From positions 44,765,142 through 44,829,141 of the forward strand of contig NC_030677.2 of the NCBI RefSeq assembly GCF_000004195.4: a DNA stretch of 64,000 bases, written 5' to 3'. The stretch comes from Xenopus tropicalis. Its lineage: Eukaryota > Chordata > Amphibia > Anura > Pipidae. The notes below the pieces were generated by a model. The model was not told where the DNA came from. It was given only the letters and a program-made list of their open reading frames with translations, and ran no database searches. Numbering within the stretch: position 1 is the first letter of the stretch; each line of letters starts with the position of its first letter. The position numbers and the translations under genes were made by a program. Shown one piece after another: positions 35,601 to 43,670 of the stretch.

Positions 35601-38600
35601 CCACATAGCAATAGGTTTTAAGAAAAACATCCTAAATAAGAAAGCCAAGGGTCCACTCAACAGTTTTTGCTGTCCATTATGCATAGGATTAACTATCTGG
35701 CATTTAGAGACCCCAAAAGGAAGTTAATGCATAAAAATTGTCCCGGAGATCACTTCAACTTCTTTTAGCCATATTCATTTTTAGGTTTTAGTTCTCCTTT
35801 AACAGTATTAGTGGCGGAAGGAGATGAAATAGTGCCAACTTTAAGTGGGGTAAATTAAGAGTAAGAGATATGTCCCATTTAAACTGAGGACAACATTTCC
35901 CTGGGTTCCCAAAGCTATAGAAAGTTGGGCTCATGTTATTTCTTGTGCTTTTACTGATGTGAAACTATAGCTAAAATAGAGACTGTTCTGAAATAAAAAC
36001 GTACCCAACAATCTGATCAGATGGGGGCCTGTGCCCACACATCCGTGTTGGGTGCAGTGTTTAACTGAGATTTCCCACCTTTCCAAACAGTGTTTGATTG
36101 AGGCTCATTCAATCAGATATTGATTGGGGAAATAGTCATTGTATGCCCCTACGTGGGTCATATGCCAGCTTGGTCAGCTGATGATGCCTGCCTTTGTAAG
36201 GGTACTGTTACCAATTAGAACATTGCCGAATGAATAGCCACTTACACAGCCAACAGAGAGCATGGGTTTGCAATAGATTGGGGTCAGCTAGAACGCTACA
36301 GATTAAAGAGCACTGTTTTAATACATTTGATACCATTTACTATTATTTCCCACAGCTGCAACTGGAAATTGGGAAAAAGAGGAAAGAGTTAATTAGCAGG
36401 AGAGAGGAACTAATTGAGTAAGTTATATCTTATAATTTATACTGAAAGTGCAAAAGATTAAAATACATTTCTAGCAAATTGTAAAATGCTTTTACTACTA
36501 ATAAATATGAAGTATAAAAGTATGGACTAAACATGGATGGGAGTAATGTCTCTGTATTTCAACCTGGTTGGATAGTGCTGGAACACACACGCTCTACTGT
36601 CTAATGAAACTAATCATCTCCCCATATTTTATTGCAAGTCAGATATATATTTGTCCTTTCCAAATTGTGGCCCCATATAAGGGTGCAAGAAGTTAAATAC
36701 AGATGCATGCAACTGCACCACAACACTAGCACGCAGCTTTATTATTTTATTAAAAAGATGAGTCGGCATATTGTGCCTCCCCTATAAGAACACACTCGCC
36801 AGCTGATAGCACTGAAGGTCCTCATTATTTCCATTTCCCCAAATGAGGAAAAAGCAGTGCAGATTTTATTGCCATATCAATATTTGGTGTGTTTTTTTGT
36901 TTGTATTAAAAATGTTTCTTGTAAAAGCTACAGAATTTGTTTGTTCTTTTGTACCTAGAAACCACTAGACCTCTGCAACATATCTGGGAGTGAAAAGGGG
37001 GTGGATATGTATTCTACAAATCTTCCCCTTTTTCTTAGCACAGGGTTATTTTCCTTGGACTGTATTTGTCTGTGACGGCTTCCATTCATATAGCTTAAGC
37101 TGGCCAGAGGCAGCCAAACGGGTGAATTCTTAGGGCCAAATCAGCATTGGAATCACTCAGTGGGGCCTATGAAGACACAGCTGATCTTCTAGTCTGGCAG
37201 GATTGATTGATATCTGGACTTATAGGGCAGGTATCGGTGTGCAGTCCCTCCAGTGGGCCCCATACATGGGCCAGTAAGCTGCCAACTCTATCTAGACAGA
37301 GTGGGAAACCTGTATCTGCCTGTTTATGGCCAGTTTTAGGCCCTTGTATTTTACTATGTTTAATGGAAATAAATATGAAATAAGCAGGTTACAAATAGTT
37401 TATATTTCCAGATTAATTAATGTGTTCTGTGTTTTTCAGGAATGAATCAAAGCTGAAAAAATTGCAAAAGGAATATGCAGAACAGGAAGAGCAGAAATCC
37501 TGCCTAAATAAAGCCCAGTCTTTCCTAAATAATCTCAGGGAGCTGCAAAACAATTATATAACATATAAGGCCCAACACCCAGAGACAAAAGAAACTGTAA
37601 GTGTAATTTGTGTGTAGATCAGATGTGGGGATCTTTTTACAAAGTGGATAATCTATAAACTATGTAGAAAAAGGAAATCCCATGCATTTGTGATTACAAA
37701 GAAACATATCAAAACTCATTGACCAGTTTCCTTTACTGGAAAATTGTTATGAAATTAAAATTAAGGTGATGCTGCAGGTTGATTTACTTTACCAAGTACA
37801 TTACCAAAGCCAGACCTTGTGCACTTCACCTTTAAAATTAAATTTCAATATGAGGTAAGTAATAGTATCCTATGACAACTTGCATTTGGTCTTTACTATT
37901 ATTATTATTTTTTTATTATTGAATTATGTCATTTTGGGTCATGTGGCTTTTTTTAGTCATTTTTATCCTGCCAGCCAGGCAGTGGTTTGCATGAGACACT
38001 GGAACAAGAGCAGCTGGAATTAATATTTATACCTGTAGAGAGTTAATTCAGTATGGCTAGGTGCATAGACATCTATGAAAGTAAGTTTCTAGTAAAATTG
38101 AACTGTTACATAGTTAAGTCAGGTGAATATATAAATGCAGTGTAATAAACAGTAACAAAATATATAGCACCGGCTAGGGCAAATAAATACCCAGTCTTAT
38201 ACAAGAAAGTTAACAGAAGACATTCTATAAACTGTCACTAGTTGATACATTGCTTGTAGCAGTAGAAGGCCATAATGTAGCAACTTTATGGCGGCCTTAC
38301 ACATCGCAACACATCTCTGCTGTACACACAAAATATATACAAAACTATGTACATAGTTTCTCAGTAGGATTTTTCACAATTTCCATTTGTAGTTATATAG
38401 ATAATCAATATTGGAAGCCACTGTGAACTCTCAGGATTATTGTTCCTGTGTCTCTCATCCCTTGTTTTCTACTACTCTTTCTCTCAACAAATAATTTTCT
38501 CTTTATTTTCTCCCCCCCCCCTCCTTTTTTTTAGTATGGAAAGTCAAGCCTCGCTGCTCTCCTGCAACAGTCTGAAACAATTTTCCGAGCTGAGAGTCAT

Positions 38601-38666
38601 TTCCAAAATATTAATGCTAAACTACAGTGTTTTGTTGACCAGCAGAAGAAAAAAGCCAAAAGCTGA
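14667..38666 (+). CDS. cenpu: CENP-U (MLF1IP/PBIP1), inner-kinetochore protein
   Basis: Subunit of the CENP-O/P/Q/U/R module of the constitutive centromere-associated network. The human protein recruits Plk1. Coding exons: 14667-14695, 15753-15807, 16925-17084, 17968-18088, 19741-19831, 21033-21167, 21704-21832, 21909-21983, 24560-24691, 25039-25108, 27035-27155, 27955-28033, 34927-34974, 36356-36417, 37440-37596 and 38535-38666. All phases join, giving 531 codons against about 418 in human. Residues 82-93 read DPPLHSTAVYTD, matching the human Plk1-docking segment, with T88 at the place of T78. VWCSEEM near 343 opens the conserved C-terminal half. SQKLKNLKRKN and an EEL/LKKLQKEYAEQEEQ heptad-like run form the coiled coil that pairs with CENP-Q. 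An in-frame stop at 14637 precedes the ATG. The basic, disordered N-terminal half is longer than in mammals. Intron 12 holds the DIRS element. Confidence 0.93.
15056..15383. mobile_element. Near-perfect palindromic Harbinger-like MITE
   Basis: Two 159-base arms (15056-15214 and 15225-15383) surround a 10-base loop (CTTTGGATTC). I count two mismatches between the arms. The ends GGCTGATGCC and GGCATCAGCC are flanked by TTA (15053-15055 and 15384-15386). Each arm also contains smaller hairpins (CGGAAAAACGCTTGCCG; GTGCCTGCACCCG against CGGGTGCAGGCAC). It lies in cenpu intron 1. Confidence 0.85.
16339..16797. mobile_element. Palindromic Harbinger-like MITE (GGGGCTGATTTACT family)
   Basis: The ends GGGGCTGATTTACTTACCC and GGGTTAGTAAATCAGCCCC are inverted, with ATA on both flanks (16336-16338 and 16798-16800). 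The arms meet around 16575 (TTACGCGAAAA against TTTTCGCGTAA). CpG-rich 'tttttcgta' and 'tacgaaaaa' steps run throughout. Confidence 0.8.
17227..17577. mobile_element. T2-type MITE with a hairpin at each end (GTGACTTAG family)
   Basis: TTAA borders at 17227-17230 and 17574-17577. After each AAGGAAAGG end comes a small hairpin (AGTCACTTGGGGGTGCC against GGCACCCCCAAGTGACT), then a GC-rich core with CACCAGCCCGGGGTACC and its complement. The same family is at 58154-58575 and, decayed, at 9655-9998. Confidence 0.8.
17650..17780. mobile_element. Short 131-bp foldback MITE
   Basis: Inverted ends ACAGAATAAATGATGC and GCATCATTTATTCTGT, with an inner inverted pair GTTTGCAAAGGTGAAG and CTTCACCTTTGCAAAC (the right copy begins after 'acta'). 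The single-stranded loop is about 40 bases. Confidence 0.7.
18411..18671. mobile_element. hAT-like MITE
   Basis: Perfect 10-base inverted ends TAGTGATGTG and CACATCACTA. The 8-base flanks CCATCAAG (18403-18410) and CCATCTAG (18672-18679) differ at one position, as expected for an aged hAT target duplication. It lies in cenpu intron 4. Confidence 0.7.
19136..19610. mobile_element. T2/Kolobok-type MITE
   Basis: Full-length relative of 1-466: TTAAAGGAGAAGGAAAGGCA at the left, CCTTTCCTTCTCCTTTAA at the right, TTAA on both borders. It lies in cenpu intron 4, 130 bases before exon 5. Confidence 0.8.
20098..20588. mobile_element. T2-type MITE related to 8521-9039
   Basis: It shares long blocks with 8521-9039. 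The right end ATATGGCCCTTTAA keeps TTAA. The left terminus is not clear. It lies in cenpu intron 5; poly-A runs follow at 20780-20820. Confidence 0.6.
21704..21983 (+). other. cenpu: cenpu exons 7 and 8: serial basic-motif exons
   Basis: Exon 7 (21704-21832) and exon 8 (21909-21983) are separated by only 76 bases. Both are phase 0-0. They end in the related motifs RRPGQAKKRRKK and ETPGQTKKHRRK. Exon 9 (24560-24691, also phase 0-0) ends in QTPAQAKKHRNK. The three look like serial duplicates of one exon in the disordered N-terminal half and would add three clusters of positive charge. Confidence 0.7.
21984..23259. other. cenpu intron 8, 5' part
   Basis: A TTAAAGGGACAGTAAAG at about 22037 resembles one T2-type end, but I did not find its partner. 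The rest shows nothing I can name. Confidence 0.4.
23260..24544. mobile_element. MITE expanded by an internal minisatellite
   Basis: Ends near GGCCAGATTTCACCAAAG and CTTTGATAAATGTGCCCC are inverted copies of the GGGGCACATTTATCAAAG type. Short 'cgaaaa' segments flank a 52-bp tandem array that makes up most of the length. The right end stops 15 bases before cenpu exon 9. Confidence 0.6.
23471..24354. repeat. 52-bp minisatellite, 17 units
   Basis: The unit begins CTCCCATAGGGCTCAATGG and ends CCCAAGGAAAGT. Unit starts fall exactly every 52 bases from 23471 to 24303, so there is no indel across 884 bases. Variation is confined to a few positions (CCCGG/CCTGG, GGGCTC/GGACTC, one AGGCTC, one CCGGTCC). 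The open reading frames on the minus strand here are by-products of the repeat. Confidence 0.95.
24692..26128. other. cenpu introns 9 and 10 (5' part)
   Basis: Exon 10 (25039-25108) lies inside this span. A short repeat piece with AATCATATAGCGCCAGAAAG (about 25474) resembles the 'agcgccaacatattctg' repeats at 40360 and 53970. I recognise nothing else. Confidence 0.4.
26129..26456. mobile_element. TA-flanked mariner-like MITE
   Basis: The ends CAGGTATCGGAATCC and GTGTCCCATACCTG have TA at 26127-26128 and 26457-26458. It has the same internal blocks as 49973-50297 (AATAATAAAACAGTACCTTG, CATTCTGGATAA). Confidence 0.75.
26542..26916. mobile_element. T2-type MITE (GATACTGACA family)
   Basis: The left end TTAAATTGATACTGACAC and right end GTCAGTATCTCTTTAA are inverted, with TTAA on both borders. 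It lies in cenpu intron 10, just before exon 11. Confidence 0.65.
27156..28369. other. cenpu introns 11 and 12 (5' part), no repeat recognised
   Basis: It contains exon 12 (27955-28033). I see no transposon ends or other structure here. Confidence 0.4.
28370..28903 (-). mobile_element. Penelope-like element remnant, 3' end with hammerhead-like motif
   Basis: Read on the minus strand, 28537-28508 gives CTTATGAAGCGCC, a TAAT loop, GGCGC and AAAACATG. This has the layout of the hammerhead ribozymes found in Penelope-like elements (CTGATGA, stem II, GAAAC) with two core changes. The other part of the remnant lies beyond the DIRS insertion at 34395-34740. Confidence 0.5.
28904..29040. repeat. DIRS left inverted terminal repeat
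   Basis: It starts TTCTCCCACGTCTAGGGGG and runs to GGGATTCAGTT. From about 28921 it is the inverse of 34222-34348 over about 120 bases with few or no differences. Confidence 0.9.
29041..29620 (+). other. DIRS 5' leader
   Basis: GC- and CpG-rich leader between the left inverted repeat and the Gag-like start, with a (CT)n run at 29564-29580. A 132-codon open frame at 29226-29624 has no recognisable domain and is probably not a gene. This stretch may hold the element's promoter. I see no clear TATA box. Confidence 0.5.
29621..31087 (+). CDS. DIRS Gag-like protein
   Basis: An uninterrupted 488-codon frame from ATG 29621 (MTDGRGDLF). An upstream in-frame ATG at 29552 lies in the (CT)n leader and is less likely. 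Near the N-terminus, CSKC (25-28) and CSTC (41-44) form a CxxC-x12-CxxC pair that could bind zinc. A Ser/Pro-rich acidic middle (PSSDEEEASEGE) follows. The C-terminal third is basic, rich in Arg, Lys, Gln and Asn, which suits nucleic-acid binding. Its place ahead of the RT frame is that of Gag in DIRS elements. The next frame overlaps it by 290 bases in a different phase. Function is inferred from position and composition; there is no CCHC knuckle. Confidence 0.8.
   Translation: MTDGRGDLFSRGGRHPNHAVSFFACSKCLTKFREGQTEPLCSTCSPALPLPSDTTASGPGATSEGTPRAPSPTRATDPQGPSDIPGWAVTLSQSLASLQCIPQLTSSIDKMLTKLASSPNTSKKRKRIPSRPAPTTRDSLSIPSSDEEEASEGEIFSSSSTPNSDEEDNAVSAAPNIDNLIRAVLETLQIQEEETTKTKSASLFKRQHKTSAVFPAHDQMQALISEEWKTPDKKFQTSKHFNRQYPFPKEAVEKWSTPPVVDAPVSRLSKATALPVPDASAFKDPTDKKMEGLLKANFLSVGSALRPVLASAWVSRAVETWSTSLLQTAQEGGSREHMIQLAAYIQEANQFLADASLDAARVLARASALSVAARRALWLKLWSADLSSKKSLVAIPFQGSKLFGEELDKIISQATGGKSTLLPQTKPKSAFNPRRGHSFRSQGFRNNKTNQTTTHQSSFKGRFPNKGKSPWQSRKPQSKSPVDKTTHS
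30798..32984 (+). CDS. DIRS reverse transcriptase / RNase H / methyltransferase-like polyprotein
   Basis: A 728-codon open frame, one phase away from Gag. RT spans roughly residues 180-360: LFIVPKKDGSFRPILDLK, ALPFGLSSAP and the catalytic YLDD (306-309). RNase H follows with TTDAS (468-472), ELRA (502-505), SDNATAVAYIN (526-536) and ADFLSR (577-582), giving the D-E-D-D set. Residues about 605-690 (MPEIDLMASRHN, LPWRF, VAPRWPRRSWY) match the methyltransferase-like tail of DIRS elements. The first 100 or so residues overlap Gag and may not be made; the real start could be further in or reached by frameshifting. The 3' end overlaps the recombinase frame by 25 bases. No stop or frameshift is seen. 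Confidence 0.92.
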   Translation: MPYPSRAPNYSERNLTRLFHKPRGAKVPCCLKPNPNQPSTQEGVTPFAAKAFATTRPIRPRLTSHHSRDVSPTRESPPGSPASLNPSHQSTRPPTPDYTRETPEAGSIGGRLRFFAEVWRLHVEDAWVVQTIATGYRLEFHEIPPAHFFMSRVPHQTPKQQAFLSIIEKLRKTGVIIPVPQNQRFRGFYSNLFIVPKKDGSFRPILDLKLLNRWIIYHKFKMESVRTIIRALEPGDFLASLDIRDAYLHVPIFQPHQQYLRFAFRNQHFQFVALPFGLSSAPRIFTKIMASMAAFLRVRGVFIMPYLDDLLIKARSKTLAEHNVQLTVQNLRMFGWSINLDKSSLSPSQNMVFLGLQFQTDIQKVFLPRDKQLKIQRSIRTLRSSAHPTIQMCMRVLGLMVSTMEAVAFAQFRLRPLQTAVLKLWNRTSLHQRITLPEDTLRSLSWWLTPERLTQGKTFLEPVWLILTTDASLTGWGATFQGRAAQGLWTQEEALLPINILELRAILLALQSWERLLRNQAVRIQSDNATAVAYINRQGGTRSNRANQEVSFILEWAERTATLLSAIHIPGVSNVEADFLSRHHLDPGEWQLHQDAFLCLTRKWGMPEIDLMASRHNRRVPRFYARYRDPLAEGVDAMTLPWRFRLAYVFPPLPMLPRVLRKIAREPVTVILVAPRWPRRSWYSSLLELSLEPPISLPVFPQLLAQGPVFHHKPQLFTLTGWLLRRQC
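32960..33997 (+). CDS. DIRS tyrosine recombinase
   Basis: A 345-codon frame from ATG 32960. The frame is open further upstream, but that part is a shadow of the RT frame. It is a phage-integrase-type recombinase that joins the circular DNA intermediate to the genome, in place of a DDE integrase. Catalytic residues: Arg in SARRVSEL (157-158), H287 and R290 in RAHSTRSLG, and the nucleophile Y323 in HTFTKFY. The N-terminal 110 or so residues (core-binding part) contain SKIYHRVWECYRRWC. The stop is followed at once by the internal complementary region. It appears intact. Confidence 0.93.
   Translation: MALEAAVLRQKGFSEEVIMTMIKARKPVTSKIYHRVWECYRRWCEDEEFSFTELRIPQILQFLQLGLQKGLKLGSLKTQISALSILFQERIALSEDVRTFLQGVARISPTFRHPIPPWDLNLVLNALLDSPFEPLSEVEIETLTRKTVFLVAISSARRVSELGALSCSEPFLVFHEDRAVLRTIPGFLPKVVSNFHINTEIVLPSFCNKPKNDKETRLHQLDVVRALKTYTSRTRAFRKTDSLFVIPSGARKGLPATKTTIARWIKETIRRSYLAKKKVPPIKIRAHSTRSLGTSWAHRNFASAEQVCRAATWSSLHTFTKFYQFNTYLSAEATFGRKVLQAVIS
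34044..34140. other. DIRS internal complementary region
   Basis: 34044-34080 is the reverse complement of the extreme left end (28904-28938). 34080-34140 is the reverse complement of the extreme right end (about 34334-34394). The two abut, as they would if templated on a circular junction. This is the diagnostic DIRS feature thought to serve as the bridge for making circular DNA. Confidence 0.92.
34222..34394. repeat. DIRS right inverted terminal repeat
   Basis: It starts AACTGAATCCCTTCCGGG, inverse of the left repeat, and continues past it to ACGACTGGAGAGAAAAGG and ATAAATCTCCTT. The right repeat is about 35 bases longer than the left, as in other DIRS elements. Confidence 0.9.
34395..34740 (-). 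pseudogene. Penelope-like element remnant, end of GIY-YIG endonuclease frame
   Basis: On the minus strand from about 34700 down, the reading LQWIFVLDTVAPKGINTHFE followed by LELFL resembles the C-terminal end of vertebrate Penelope-like GIY-YIG proteins (a WI..L.T..P.G.N pattern, then a short hydrophobic end). The upstream frame is not recovered, so this is a fossil. It pairs with 28370-28903 as the other side of the element that the DIRS copy split. Family assignment rests on motif memory. Confidence 0.45.
35170..35540. repeat. Old interspersed repeat, relative of 53040-53420
   Basis: Both copies carry 'catgtgccaa-acca-atatg', 'ccaa-gccaaaaatcct', 'ttaccccaggaaa' and 'aatgggta' in the same order. 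I cannot assign a family. The rest of cenpu introns 13-15 (35541-38534) holds fragments with 'gggccccatacatgggcc' near 37255 and otherwise nothing I recognise. Confidence 0.5.
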
Positions 38667-39194
38667 AGGCAGTTTTGCATATTCTATTGTATTTTATTGT
38701 ATACCGTTTTACAAAAAAATATTTTATAAAAAGATTTTCAATAACTAATGTCACTGGAAATCAATGTTAAGAAATGAAACCTATTACATATCAGCATGTG
38801 TGCATCAGATGCGAGGGCATGTCCCACATCTCCTTCTATGCATGATGCACGTGTCACTTTTTATACACACATATATACACTTTCAACTTTATTTGATAAA
38901 ATATGCCTGAAGAAAGTACCACAGGTTGTTCTGTGATATTTATATATACTTATGATATCATGGCCTTCTTGTGTGTCCTTTTTTCTTTCCTTTTTTTGTG
39001 TCCTTTTTTTCTTTCTTTCTGGTTTATTATGGGCTGAAAGTGGCTTCACACTGACCTTTAAGTTATCTGGGTGATTGTATTTCCAGTCATTATGTATCTT
39101 TCAATTTGGTCCACTAGACAAAGAGACAAACAAATGCTGCTGTTGTGTTCCTTTGGACTGACAGATCTGAAACGATGAACCACACAACATTAAA
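38667..39194 (+). other. cenpu: Likely cenpu 3'UTR
   Basis: No canonical AATAAA is seen within 500 bases of the stop. The first good variant is ATTAAA at 39189-39194. The end is uncertain. 39195-40160 downstream shows no gene or clear repeat. Confidence 0.4.
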
Positions 39195-40159
39195 GAAAAT
39201 CATGCCAACATTGATTTCTGCTGCCATGCAGTATTAATTCATATCTCAGTAATTCGTGTAAGGCTGTTCTTTTATGGCTATTGCCCACCAGGTAGGTCTC
39301 TGCCTCACTGAGGGTCCCAGAGGGGTAGTGATGCAGCTCCCAGAAGACTTTATGGGGTGATAATTTCTGGTGATGCTTTGCAGAAAAAGTTTACCAAGGC
39401 TCAGCAGGCACAGTGCTTTCTGTGGTCCCAGACTGGGTACGTTTGGCCCAGTGATTGAAAGGAAACCATAATAGTCTGTCTGTGATTGCAGGTACCAGTT
39501 CCCTACCATATATCTCACCTTGTACCACTTTGAATTGATAGGTTAGATAGATAGTTATAGATATACTGAAGTCCCCCTGTTTTTTATAGTCTATGCACCA
39601 CCCACTATGGAAAGAGGGGAATTTAAGTTCCAGAATCCACCACATCACGATGGATTAAAGTGAGGGTTGCATTACACTGGGGCTAGTAGGGTGGAAAACT
39701 GAACATGAGCAGACTATTATAGTTTCCTTGCAACAATCGACTTGTGTTTAAAGTATACGTTCTCACATTTAACTGCTGTATTGGTTATACTTGAAAAAAT
39801 ATGTTTGGAATTGTGTCAGTATTGCTTGTATATTTATTCACACTTGCCATAACCTTCTTAAATAATCTAATGATAAAGCCCATGTTAATGTGTCCCTATG
39901 AGCTTGTCTGGGTAGCTTCTTTGTAAAAAGTGGTCATATTTAAAATGAATTTCCCTGTACAGAGGGTCACTTAATGCCTACTGCCCTTAACATCTGTGAC
40001 TTGAGCAGGATATTAGGTAAATGTTTAGTAGGGTGAGTGTTATAGTGTACAGTTTTGTTTCTTTCTGTAGGTTTGACATAAATAAAGGTGTATAGAGCAG
40101 TAGCCGCATTGTAGATTTGAACATAAAGAAGATCAGTGGTTAAATTGTAAATTTCATGG

Positions 40160-40350
40160 GTCAATCAGTAATAATAAAACAGTACCTTGTACTTGATCCC
40201 AACTAAGATATAATGAATCCTTATTGGAGGCAAAACAATCCTGTTGGGTTTATGTAATGTTTAAATAATGTTTTTAGCAGTAGGAGATCCGAATTACGGA
40301 AAGACCCCTTATCTGGAAAGCCCCAGGTCCCAAGCATTCTGGATAATGGG
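40160..40350. mobile_element. Partial TA-type MITE
   Basis: It contains AATAATAAAACAGTACCTTG, the 'gatcccaactaagatataat' block and CATTCTGGATAATGGG of the 26129-26456 family, but lacks both terminal CAGGTATGG ends. Confidence 0.6.
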
Positions 40351-40800
40351 GCATTATTATTATTATTATGTATTTATAAAGCGCCAACATATTCTGCAGC
40401 GCTGTACAATAAGTGGGTTTCATACATTGGACATACAGAGTAACATATAAAGCAATCAATAACCGATACAAGAGGTGAAGAGAGCCCTGCCCAAAAGAGC
40501 TTACAATCTACAAGGAGAAAGGGTTGAGACACAAGGTGTGGGAATGGGCAACATCAGAAATAAGCAATGTCAGACATGTAGCACAGGGTATTGCTTTTAG
40601 CAGCACACTGTTGTGTAAATGAGGGTAAGCTTCTCTAAATAAATGTGTTTTTAGAGATCTCTTGAAGGCAGAGAGATTGGGAGAAAGTCTGATAAATTGT
40701 GGGAGTGAATTCCAGAGAAGGGGGGCATCCCTTGCAGAGTCTTGTGTGAGGAGGGAATGAGAGGGGTTAAGGGGGGCAGGACAAGGACAAGAGAGGCCTG
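40351..40800. repeat. Unclassified interspersed repeat with ATT microsatellite
   Basis: A (ATT)n run at 40352-40368 leads into 'aaagcgccaacatattctgc' and 'gcgctgtacaa', then a unique-looking body. The same opening occurs at about 53970. This is a common dispersed repeat in frogs, but I cannot name it. Confidence 0.45.
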
Positions 40801-40825
40801 ATTCATTGGCACTGCACTTGCTTTA

Positions 40826-41121
40826 CACAGTCTGTGACTTTTTCGTAGCCGTTACGACTTGTGCGAATTGTCGCGACTTTTTCGTAGCCATTACGCCTTT
40901 TGTGAATTGTCGCGACTTTTTTGTATTGAGCGCTAGTAAACGGCGGGCAAACCTTTCCGATTTTTTCGCGACAATTCGCGCAAGTCGTAATGGCTACGAA
41001 AAAGTCGCGACAATTTACGGAAAAGTCGCGACGGCGACGAAAAAATAACAACGTACCGATCATTATGAAAAAACCGCATTCGGGCACTTTCAATCCGTTC
41101 GTGGATTAGTAAATCGGCCCC
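40826..41121. mobile_element. Degraded Harbinger-like MITE
   Basis: GACTTTTTCGTAGCC and GGCTACGAAAAAGTC arms surround a centre near 40945. The right end GGATTAGTAAATCGGCCCC is recognisable and the left end is lost. It is related to 10826-11193. Confidence 0.6.
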
Positions 41122-42288
41122 TAGCAGTTAGCTAGCTGCTGATTTACTAAGTGTGTAAAGAGAAGGACATGGGACGGGGGTGGTTACAGAAAGTGGGTCT
41201 GACTCAGGCAGTGCCTGATTTTATTGAAAATTATTAAAGAGATTTGTGGCCGGTTTCTTGGAAGTGTAACCACCCATGCTGAGTGGCTGCATAGCTCAAG
41301 TGGCCTTTGTTGGTAATGGCAGACATTTCTTCAAACATAATTACAGTTTAACGGCACATTTATATTTTAGCCTATTATTCTGTTACTCACCCAGTAGGGG
41401 TGTGGCCACTAATGATCTGCCTTGCAGGGTTTGGGGTTTTTTTTGTTGTTCTGTATATGATGTGGGGGGGAGGGTTAATAGCTTTTAAACACCATGGTCT
41501 GTGCATGTCCTCACTTGCCCTTTCCAGCAGATTCTTCTCTATCTCAGATCCAGGGCCAGCACTAGTGATAGGCAGGCTGGGCACATGCCTAGGGCACAGT
41601 TATGGGGGGGCGTTTCCAAGCAAGTAAGTGATAGAAAGTGAGCGATTGGCAGGGGAGCCTGGGGGTGGGTGGAGGGCAGTTGTGGGTGCAGCCTGGCAGG
41701 GAGTGGGCTAGCAGGGTGCATCCAGTTTTTCCAAATGGGGCTGTACTAACAACAGGTGCATGTAAGTGCCAAACACAGGAAGAAACGCCTGATATATATG
41801 CAAAAGTTTTATATGGACTGACCATAATCTGGAATAGAGAAACAGAAATGAGAGCACAAATAAATGATGGATTGCCTGTGACACATTTGCTGAGGTTCCC
41901 GTAAGGCAGCATGTTACACTAGTGTGCAGCTCTGCATTGCATACACTCTGCACTGTATCTTTAGGGTGCAGGGATGCCAATCAGGAAAGCTTTTTCTCTT
42001 TAACAGGATGTGATAAAGGGGTGACCTCTGTAGGAGGGAGGCATCCTACCATAGTTTCTCTTTATTATGAGATGAAGTGCTCTGTAGTTGATGAAAGGAG
42101 TGAGCTTAACATGTGTTAGGCTCTTAGGGTGAAGACACACAGAGAGATTAATCGCTGCAACTTTTTTTTTTTTTTTTTTAGTAAGTAAGTGATAGACCCC
42201 ATCATAGCATACCTCAGGGGTATGAAATAGACAGGATTAGATAGCGAGAGTGGCTCAGTGCCCCAGAAGTAGGCAGTAGTGTGGTCAC
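41122..42288. other. Intergenic stretch without recognised gene
   Basis: No exon or complete repeat is recognised. GGGTGAAGACACACAGAG at about 42127 looks like one end of a transposon with no partner. A 17-base poly-T follows, and a (TA)n run begins at about 42290. Confidence 0.4.
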
Positions 42289-42379
42289 TATATATATATA
42301 TATATATATATAGTATAAAAAAGACCAGCAACTCCGGGATTTCTTGTGAAAAATCAAAACATATATTCAAAGTAGCATA

Positions 42380-42435
42380 AAAAGCCGACGTAACGTTTCG
42401 GTCCCCATCGGGACCTTTCTCAGGACATCCATGTA
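42380..42435 (-). mobile_element. Penelope-type fragment with hammerhead-like core
   Basis: The minus strand reads CCTGAGAAAGGTCCC, a short loop, GGGGACCGAAACG. It has a stem II flanked by a CTGANGA-like box with one mismatch and an intact GAAAC. It sits next to a (TA)n tract. Confidence 0.45.
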
Positions 42436-43096
42436 ACACACATCTTTAAATCACCAAAAACCAGTAAAGCAATAGGAAGTGACATCACAGTGTACTGCCA
42501 TAAAGTGGCTGAAGCCATAAAGCAAGTGAAAGTGCTGAAAAGTGCTGTAAAGTGTTCACTGCTAGGCAACATCAGCCTAATAAAGTGTTAAGCAGCATTA
42601 ACATAATAAAGTGACTTAGTGAAGACTGTTAGTCCAAAAATTACAGGTATGCATAATATCATATAAAAATTCATATAAAATTCCATACAGTAAACATTTA
42701 CAGTGAGAGGTTAATGTGCAACATAAAGTAGTTTTTCAACCATACATCGACATATATACAGTACAAAACCTGTTGCTACATTAAAATCCAAAGTTAAATA
42801 CATCCTTTATTACGCTGCGCAAGCCGATCAACTAACCTCACTATCCTGGCAATTGGGGTCCCCCAATTTTATATAGTTCAACTACTTAGTCTTATAGTTC
42901 AACTACTTAGTCTTATAGTTTAACTACTTAGTCTACACTAGTTGACACATATCTTAATATGCCAGGTACTAAATGACACTTATAAAGCAAGAAAATATTA
43001 ATACGAAAAAACATACAATGCAAGTAGTTTAAATCAGACCTAAAATCCATGGTCATCTTAGACGTTCGTAGGACAAATTGGTTTACAAAAAACAGC

Positions 43097-43670
43097 TTAA
43101 AGGAGAAGGAAAGGCTACACAAGAGTTAATCTCTAAGAGCAGGCTTACCATCTGTGGTCTCAACGCTGCCCTTAAGTCTCCCCATATCCAGATCGTTTAG
43201 GTGCACTAAATCCAAAGCGCTGCAAAAACCGCCGAGTTGTGTGAGGAACGCTCCCATGATGCATCGTGCTTCTGAAGACTTCACGACTTCTAATCCAGGC
43301 AGCACATGCGCAGTCTGCAGAAGCCGTGGACGCGCTCAGGCAGGCGCGCTCCCCCTCTTCACCCTCTTCACACGGACGCGCGCCTAGGCTAGGGGGGAGG
43401 GAAGTAAGCGCATGCGCAGAAAAGGACGCGCGCCTAGGCTGGGGGAAAGAAGGAAGCTTGCGCATGCGCAGTACAGACGCTGAAGGAACGGAAGAGGGCG
43501 AACAACTTCAAAGATGGCCGTGCCATTCTTTAGATAGAGCAGAAAGTTTAAAGTAAGATTTTATAACTTTTTCTTAATATAATTGGCCCCAAAGTGTAGC
43601 GTTTTTGTTTATCAATACTAGCACTATGTAATGGTAGTATTTATAAATTTTGCCTTTCCTTTTCCTTTAA
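43097..43670. mobile_element. T2-type MITE with CpG-rich core
   Basis: TTAAAGGAGAAGGAAAGGC at the left, GCCTTTCCTTTTCCTTTAA at the right, TTAA on both borders. The core holds two copies of GGACGCGCGCCTAGGCT (43372 and 43424), spaced by 52 bases, and GCGCATGCGCAG motifs. It may hold a local CpG cluster. Confidence 0.75.
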
